In this document: positions 6,116 through 10,672 of the stretch, piece after piece | Numbering within the stretch: position 1 is the first letter of the stretch | How the letters are laid out: every line of letters begins with the position of its first letter | Source: CAWUIO01 sp963922455 | Lineage (GTDB): Bacteria; Bacteroidota; Bacteroidia; Cytophagales; Microscillaceae | Length of the DNA: 10,672 bases | Assembly: GCA_963922455.1 (NCBI GenBank) | Contig: CAWUIO010000167.1 | Span: 1-10,672 of the forward strand | Direction: 5' to 3' | The notes under the pieces: generated by a model | What the model saw: the letters and a program-made list of their open reading frames with translations, nothing else | The model's database searches: none | Told to the model about the DNA's origin: nothing | Made by a program: the position numbers and the translations under genes

Positions 6116-7192
6116 CTAAAAGTCAAGCAAAGCGGGGACGATGTACTCGTTCAAAAGTTCGTCGGTGTAGTTGTGGGCATTACGGTTGCCATAATTAGTG
6201 GTGGTAATCACGACGCAGGCTTCCAGCTCAGGCAGGGCCAGTATCTTTTGCCCGCCATTGCCGGCCATACAGTAAGCGGGATAGCCTGGGCCTTTTCCAA
6301 AATTTCGGAGCCAAAAAAGATAGCCGTATTCCATGCCTTCTTGTACTTGGGCCTGGGGGCGGGTAGCTTTTTGAAGCCAAGTAGCCGGAAGAATTTCTTC
6401 GCCATTCCATTTGCCTTGATTCAGGCAGAGCTGGATCAATTTCAAAAAGTCCCGGCTGCGGTAATTACTTCCACCAGCCGTATTGAGGATTCCTTGGGGG
6501 GTGTAATCCAGTTGATAGTCGGTGATGCCAAGGGGCTCGAAGAGATGCTTTTGGGCATATTGGTCTAGGGGCATTTTTACGGCGGTTTGGACAATCTCGG
6601 CCATCAAAGCGGCTCCGGCTGAGCAATAACTGAAGGCCCTTCCGTGGGCTTGGTCTTCGGGTTTTGGCTCAAAAGGATAGGAACGAATAGGCAAATCCAA
6701 ATAAAACTGGGCCCAGTCTTCTATAATGTACATCCTTTCTTCATTGCCTCGGGAAAAGCTGTTGAAGTCATTGCACTCGAGTACGGAGCTCATGGTAAGT
6801 AAGTCCTCCAGGGTGATTTCCTCTTTCCGGGGATCGGGGTTTTGAACGGGCTTCTTATGCTGGAGGTATTGAAAAATTTTATCTTTTTCGGAGCTGATGT
6901 GTCCGTGTTTGATGGCGATCCCCGTCAGCAAAGTGGCCATGGTTTTGGTAGCCGATCGGGTGTTATGAGTGGAGTTTACATCGGAGCCGTGGTAGTATTT
7001 CTCAAAGAGCACTTCCCCCTTTTTAGCAATTAAGACACTTTGGATGCGCTCATATTTGCCCGATAGGATGGCACTATCCATTTGGTTGAGGCAAGGAATG
7101 GGGACTTGGTTTAGGTTTGAAAAGTTCAATTGGGCCCAGGCTAGATGATTTGACAAGAGACAGATACAGATACTTAGGATTGTTTTGTTCAT
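6116..7192 (-). CDS. Secreted serine beta-lactamase-family esterase/amidohydrolase-like protein
   Basis: A 358-residue exported protein of the beta-lactamase/PBP-like serine hydrolase family, in the sub-group resembling esterase EstB and 6-aminohexanoate-dimer hydrolase rather than true beta-lactamases. A signal peptide ends ...HLAWA before Gln21. Motifs seen: nucleophile motif S80-A-T-K83, Y189-C-S191 in place of YxN, and GNGGQ (311-315) in place of KTG. LTMSSVLE (132-139) lies where the other gene has the HTAG motif. Start ATG at 7192 gives a normal signal peptide; stop TAG. The AraC-family gene lies 88 bp upstream in the same direction. Upstream, TACCTTCG (about 35 bp from the ATG) matches 7 of 8 positions of the Bacteroidota -7 element, so it may also have its own promoter. 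Substrate unknown. Confidence 0.88.
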   Translation of the reverse strand: MNKTILSICICLLSNHLAWAQLNFSNLNQVPIPCLNQMDSAILSGKYERIQSVLIAKKGEVLFEKYYHGSDVNSTHNTRSATKTMATLLTGIAIKHGHISSEKDKIFQYLQHKKPVQNPDPRKEEITLEDLLTMSSVLECNDFNSFSRGNEERMYIIEDWAQFYLDLPIRSYPFEPKPEDQAHGRAFSYCSAGAALMAEIVQTAVKMPLDQYAQKHLFEPLGITDYQLDYTPQGILNTAGGSNYRSRDFLKLIQLCLNQGKWNGEEILPATWLQKATRPQAQVQEGMEYGYLFWLRNFGKGPGYPAYCMAGNGGQKILALPELEACVVITTTNYGNRNAHNYTDELLNEYIVPALLDF

Positions 7193-7280
7193 GATTATAC
7201 GGTTTGGTATTAGAAAGGCGAAGGTAGAGGCCGGATTTCAAACAAAATAGAATGAAATTAACCTCTCCCGTTCCAGATAA

Positions 7281-8081
7281 TCAACAAGCCTGCTTACGGA
7301 AGGCGCGGGGAGTGACGTGTAAGTAGTTTTTAAAGGTGCGGGTGAAGTGGCTTTGATCGGAAAAGCCGCAGAGATTGGCAATTTCGGTTAGGGAATAGGA
7401 GCTGTTGAGCATATAGCTCAGGGCTTTTTTGATTTTTTCTTGACGTAGATAATCCCCCAGAGAACTGGCCAAGTATTTGGGTACCGCCCGGGAAATATGT
7501 ACGGGGTGCACGCCTAAGGCTTGGGAAAGGGATTCTAGGCTTAAGTTTTCGGAGTCTTCGTGCAGGATTTCTCTGAGTTTTTGCACCCAAGGCGGCTCTA
7601 AGTTTCTAGAAAACTCAATTTGCTCTATGTTTTCGCAGAGTTGGAGTAGTAATAACTCGATCGATAGTCCGGTAAAGGAATCTTGGCATTTAAACTCAAA
7701 GTAGAGCTTTCCTAGGAGATAATGCAATTTAGGGTGTTCAATCAAGCGACTACCCTCCCAGAGGTGGATATCCAATTTGCGTCGCTCAAACCAGCTTCGG
7801 GGAAACTCCATATGAAAACCCCGGGCTTGATCGGTTTCTTTGGTATTAAAATGGGCTTCTTGCCAATTATGAAAAATAAAACTCCCACTAGGGCAATGGA
7901 CTTTACTTTTTTTATTGATATCAAACAGATTACCTTGGAGGATATACATGAAATAGGGGTTTTCGTGGTAGTGCCAATCCGTGCGAGGGGTGCGGTAGTC
8001 ATATTCGGAAAGGATGAGACCATTCAGGTCGATTTCGGATTGTTTATAACCGTAGTATTTTCCAGGGCTTAGGATTTTCAT
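7281..8081 (-). CDS. AraC-family transcriptional regulator with N-terminal cupin domain
   Basis: A 266-residue DNA-binding regulator. The N-terminal half is a cupin-type sensor domain (WHYHENPYFMYILQG at 36-50; PSGSFIFHNWQEAH at 64-77). The C-terminal 90 residues hold two helix-turn-helix units of the AraC/XylS fold: LSLESLSQALGVHPVHISRA (about 180-199) and SLTEIANLCGFSDQSHFTRT (230-249), the second with the very conserved GFSDQSHFTRTFK pattern, ending TPRAFRK. Length is typical. It starts with ATG at 8081, 25 bp downstream of a perfect TAnnTTTG element, and ends TGA. The next gene (7192) follows 88 bp later in the same direction and is the obvious candidate target, though that is inference. 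The ligand cannot be told. Confidence 0.93.
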   Translation of the reverse strand: MKILSPGKYYGYKQSEIDLNGLILSEYDYRTPRTDWHYHENPYFMYILQGNLFDINKKSKVHCPSGSFIFHNWQEAHFNTKETDQARGFHMEFPRSWFERRKLDIHLWEGSRLIEHPKLHYLLGKLYFEFKCQDSFTGLSIELLLLQLCENIEQIEFSRNLEPPWVQKLREILHEDSENLSLESLSQALGVHPVHISRAVPKYLASSLGDYLRQEKIKKALSYMLNSSYSLTEIANLCGFSDQSHFTRTFKNYLHVTPRAFRKQAC

Positions 8082-8105
8082 GAGGGAGCTTCTTTATCGT
8101 ATAAG

Positions 8106-8113
8106 CAAAGGTA
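8106..8113 (-). promoter_or_regulatory. Bacteroidota-type -7 promoter element of the AraC gene
   Basis: TACCTTTG on the minus strand fits the Bacteroidota -7 consensus TAnnTTTG exactly and lies 24 bp upstream of the ATG, giving a short leader. No clear TTG -33 element is seen at the usual spacing. Confidence 0.5.
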
Positions 8114-8160
8114 TTTAAAATTTACCAGGATTGGGTGGGGGATGGGAAGAAGCTAGTGGG

Positions 8161-8198
8161 GAAAGCGCTCGGTCTGTCAATAGAAAGACCGAGCTTTC
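8161..8198. terminator. Hairpin terminator after the broken hydrolase gene
   Basis: GCTCGGTCT (8167-8175) and AGACCGAGC (8186-8194) pair perfectly; GAAAG/CTTTC extends the stem past a 2-nt bulge. It begins 7 bp beyond the stop at 8205 and separates that gene from the AraC gene. On the minus strand it is followed by CCCC rather than T's, so it may be an inefficient terminator; on the plus strand TATTTTATT follows. Confidence 0.5.
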
Positions 8199-8204
8199 GG
8201 TATT

Positions 8205-9200
8205 TTATTCTACCGTCAATTGCTGTTGAGCGACGACAAAGTCAAAGGAAAGCTCTTCCAGACTTTTTCCGTCTACGGTAGCACTCCAGGGACCGTGGCC
8301 CAGTCCTTCCAGGGGGTAAAACCCAAAGGCTACTCCGGTATTAAGGTACTCGCTCCGTAAGTGTTCAGCATTTTCAAAGAGGACCGTCTTATCTTCGGTG
8401 CCATGTATTATTAGCATCGGAGGATCTTGGCTATCAAATCTTTGGTAACCATAAATCTCACGTAAGGACTCGATACCAAAATCACTTCCCCAAAAATCCA
8501 AATTCGTGTGTATCGCATAGGATTGTTCGGGATGGGTAGTAGGTAGGGTAGGGTCTACACTGAGCGAAATTTCATCTCGATAATCTCCTGGGGCCGAAAT
8601 CCCTAAGCTAATGGAAGTAATGGCTCCGGCCGAGCCTCCCCCCACGGTGATGTGCTCCGTGTCTATCTTGTAGGTAGCAGCATGGGCAAATAGCCATCTT
8701 AGGGCGGCTTTGGCGTCTCGATGGGCCGGATAGATGGCGTAAAAGGTGGCGTGAATACTATCGGGCAACGTATCTTGGGCGTATTGAATCCATTCCTCGG
8801 GGACGGTTCCCAGATCACCTCTCAATCGGTAATCGATGGAAAAGGCCACCCAGCCTCGGCTAGCAAAGTATTGGGCCAATACGTTCATGTTATTACCCTT
8901 TTTAGAGCCAGCTATGAAGCCTCCGCCGTGAATGAGCATGATAGCGGGCCTTTTTTCATCTTCGTTGTCGGGTATATAGGCGTCCAATTGGAGGGCCATA
9001 GGGCTGCTAGCGCTGCTATTTAGGCTCTCGTGACTAAGACCTTCGGCTTAGGTAATGTCTTCGGTGACCATAACATCCTAACTCGCCTCAGATCTTTCCA
9101 CCAGAAGCTCAGCCTTAGAACCTTCTGGGGCTAGGGTATCTTGCTCTCTACAAGCGGCAAGTACGATCAGACAGCAAGCTATAGGGAATACTAATTTCAT
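8205..9200 (-). pseudogene. Alpha/beta-hydrolase lipoprotein paralogue with two in-frame stop codons
   Basis: Reading from the ATG at 9200 gives MKLVFPIACCLIVLAAC, a lipoprotein signal with Cys17, then an in-frame TAG at codon 41 (9078-9080) and TAA at codon 51 (9048-9050). After that the frame is open to TAA at 8205 and matches the 686-1684 hydrolase without gaps (264 residues, about 70% identical by eye). Both stops fall where the paralogue has Tyr (Tyr42, Tyr52). The catalytic set is intact: HGGG, Ser190 in GGGSAGA, Asp270 in GTED, His302 in GLGHG. A protein starting at the internal ATG at 8999 (codon 68) would keep the core but lose the lipoprotein signal; no ribosome-binding sequence is visible there. 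Most likely a recent pseudogene; reinitiation, readthrough or sequencing error are the alternatives. Confidence 0.85.
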
Positions 9201-9318
9201 GAAGTGTTTTTTTGATTTTAAGAATCCTTTGGGTTCACTTCTCTTGGACGGGAGAGGGGAGGGATGGTTTAATCAGATCTTGGCGAAAAATGGGATATTC
9301 AAGGAAGGGGCTAAGGTT
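9201..9318. other. Spacer between the hydrolase paralogue and MITE copy B
   Basis: An AT-rich leader precedes the start at 9200, with an A-run on the coding strand just upstream of the ATG, and a purine-rich patch lies at about 9250-9263. No TAnnTTTG promoter element or other site could be supported. Confidence 0.35.
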
Positions 9319-9321
9319 TAA

Positions 9322-9481
9322 GAAACTGTTCGTATTTAATTGTATGGGCGGCAAAGGGCCATTTCGGGAACCTGATTTCATCAAATTCATCGCCCGTAGC
9401 CCTGCTATGCGCTCCTTGTTGATTTCATCAGAACCCCAAACTGACCCTTTTCGCCTACATAAAATACACACGAACAGTTTC
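9322..9481 (-). mobile_element. MITE, copy B (160 bp), inserted in the stop codon of the DUF2167 gene
   Basis: A 12-bp perfect terminal inverted repeat GAAACTGTTCGT bounds the element, and TAA direct repeats flank it (9319-9321 and 9482-9484). Inside are two copies of TGATTTCATCA (9373-9383 and 9420-9430), 47 bp apart. It is the longer relative, in reverse orientation, of the element at 5556-5681. No transposase is encoded. The TNA-type target duplication and terminal sequence suggest mobilisation by an IS5-family transposase (inference). Its last base on the plus strand (C9481) supplies the final G of the neighbouring gene's TAG stop. Confidence 0.82.
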
Positions 9482-10371
9482 TAAGCTTCTTCGCTTTTAC
9501 GACCGGAAATAAAGCGCCACAAGATACCAATACCAGCGGCAATACCAATGAAGATAAACTTGGCAAATTTGGCAATGATGGCAAAGAAACCCGTCTTTGC
9601 GAGAACTTTACCAGCAATCAAGCCGCCGATCCCGTAGGCAGCTACTTTGTCTAATTTCGGGTCAAAATCTTGGTAGGTATTTCCCTCCTCAAAAGCAGCC
9701 GAGGCGACCACTACATCCAGAACCGAGTTAACTTCTTCCAGGTCTTCTAGTCCGGCAATAGCGTTCATACTGAGTATTCCTTTTCGGCCTAAGACCCGTA
9801 CATCGTAGTTGAGGGTATTGCTTTCCTCTCCTTCAAACTTTAACTCTTTGGCCCAGTGCAGGGTTTTCTTCTCCGAATCATAATAAGGAGGGGCAGCCCA
9901 ACCAATGAGGTACATAGCGCCATATCCCTGGGCTTGCCTTTGGGGGTTGATGGCTTCAAATTCTTCTTGCATGGAGCTCAATAGCTCATCGTAGTCGATA
10001 TCTTCGGCATCTTTATCTTCTACGTAACCAATCGGGTCATAAGTGATATTAAATGCCCAGCCATTGTGGGGGCTATACACATCTGGAAAGAGCATGCCTT
10101 GAGTTTCCAGACTAGGTGGGTTTCCCCATAATTCGTGCAATACGTAGGCACTTTGCTCGGCATCCAAAAATTTAAAACCTTCAGGAACTTCTAAACCTAC
10201 AATTCCTTCTTGGATTGTGACATTACCGGTTTGGTAGTCGAACTGGGCGTCTAGTGAATCTAATAGGTTGACGATATCCAGGGAGTCCATTTCGGCGACG
10301 GTGGTATCTTCTTGAGCTTGGGCACTTAGCAAAACCCCTCCTAAGAAGAACAATAATACGGAGTACTTCAT
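9481..10371 (-). CDS. DUF2167 family membrane protein
   Basis: A 296-residue membrane-anchored protein of family DUF2167 (PF09935), function unknown. An N-terminal signal peptide (about 1-19, ending SAQA before Gln20) is followed by a large acidic extracytoplasmic domain (about 25-240, with VTIQEGIVGLEVPEGFKFL at 51-69 and HNGWAFNITYDPIGYV at 102-117). The family's C-terminal signature DKVAAYGIGGLIAGKVLAKTG (241-261) leads into a hydrophobic stretch at about 245-287, one or two membrane segments, and a short basic tail GRKSEEA. It starts with ATG at 10371 and ends in TAG at 9481-9483, a stop altered by insertion of a MITE. Without the MITE and one TAA copy the frame would end in TAA at the same residue, so the protein is unchanged. 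No operon partner is seen. Confidence 0.92.
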   Translation of the reverse strand: MKYSVLLFFLGGVLLSAQAQEDTTVAEMDSLDIVNLLDSLDAQFDYQTGNVTIQEGIVGLEVPEGFKFLDAEQSAYVLHELWGNPPSLETQGMLFPDVYSPHNGWAFNITYDPIGYVEDKDAEDIDYDELLSSMQEEFEAINPQRQAQGYGAMYLIGWAAPPYYDSEKKTLHWAKELKFEGEESNTLNYDVRVLGRKGILSMNAIAGLEDLEEVNSVLDVVVASAAFEEGNTYQDFDPKLDKVAAYGIGGLIAGKVLAKTGFFAIIAKFAKFIFIGIAAGIGILWRFISGRKSEEA

Positions 10372-10643
10372 AATAGATTAGTGTTTGATTGTGAATGGTT
10401 TCTGAGTTGAAATATGGGTGTGAATTTATGCCGCCAATTTAATTCCTGGCCCTATATTAAGCAAATAATCTACCTTGTTTCAGATTAATTTTATGTCTTT
10501 AACGGGTTACTTTTTCTTAATATAGGCTTACATTTTGTCTTTTGGCCAATAACTTACTCGATGCCCCTAGCTGACAGATTGGGAGTTGTATTGGCCGGGG
10601 TTCCAGCTAGCATGTTTGCTATGCTGCAAAAAAAGAAATTTCT
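10372..10643. other. Upstream region of the DUF2167 gene, no further gene seen
   Basis: AT-rich spacer with no convincing coding frame. It should contain the DUF2167 promoter, but no exact TAnnTTTG element was found. A small hairpin AGCAT/ATGCT (about 10610-10627) lies just before the fourth 130-bp repeat; its A-run on the plus strand argues against a plus-strand terminator. Confidence 0.4.
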
Positions 10644-10672
10644 GGCTTAGGGATAGAGCCTTTGTTTGAGCC
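10644..10672 (+). repeat. 130-bp dispersed structured repeat, copy 4 (cut by the window end)
   Basis: GGCTTAGGGATAGAGC followed by TTTGTTTGAGCC matches the first 29 bases of copies 1-3, so a fourth copy starts here and runs out of the window. It shows that the conserved left end is GGCTTAGGG, as the bases before it differ between copies. Confidence 0.75.

Noticed and set aside
9048..9080. Reassignment of TAA/TAG to tyrosine to explain the two in-frame stops.
   Set aside because: TAA and TAG end other intact genes here, including this gene's own TAA, so a code change would run them on.

Overview
The window looks like chromosomal DNA of a Bacteroidota bacterium (Cytophagia, Saprospiria or a relative). 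This rests on the short AT-rich leaders, the near absence of Shine-Dalgarno sequences, one perfect TAnnTTTG promoter element, small secreted or lipoprotein hydrolases, a DUF2167 membrane protein, and many intergenic repeats. The phylum call is an inference; there is no rRNA or tRNA here to anchor it. All eight genes (seven intact, one broken) lie on the minus strand.

Layout from left to right: a 138-bp tandem repeat array cut by the window edge (3-306); a 130-bp dispersed structured repeat (458-588); an alpha/beta-hydrolase lipoprotein (686-1684); a secreted serine beta-lactamase/esterase-family protein (1857-2984); a second 130-bp repeat (3065-3194); an EthD-domain lipoprotein (3252-3662) directly downstream of a 4-hydroxybutyryl-CoA dehydratase (abfD, 3686-5215). 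Next comes a 900-bp non-coding stretch with a perfect terminator hairpin, a MITE and a third 130-bp repeat. It is followed by a second beta-lactamase/esterase-family protein (6116-7192) preceded by an AraC-family regulator (7281-8081), a broken paralogue of the first hydrolase (8205-9200), a second MITE (9322-9481), a DUF2167 membrane protein (9481-10371), and the start of a fourth 130-bp repeat at the right edge.

How the genes may work together: abfD and the EthD lipoprotein are 23 bp apart and probably form one transcript. The AraC regulator and the esterase-like gene are 88 bp apart in the same direction and may be functionally linked. The other genes look like single units encoding exported hydrolases or a membrane protein. 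I see no complete multi-gene defence, secretion or biosynthetic system.

The most interesting signals are non-coding. A 130-bp repeat keeps its length, matching end bases, a GNRA mini-hairpin and a closing stem whose bases change in a compensating way between copies. A MITE sits exactly in the stop codon of the DUF2167 gene and rebuilt a stop there. The second hydrolase carries two nonsense codons, each where its paralogue has tyrosine, yet the rest of the frame is intact.
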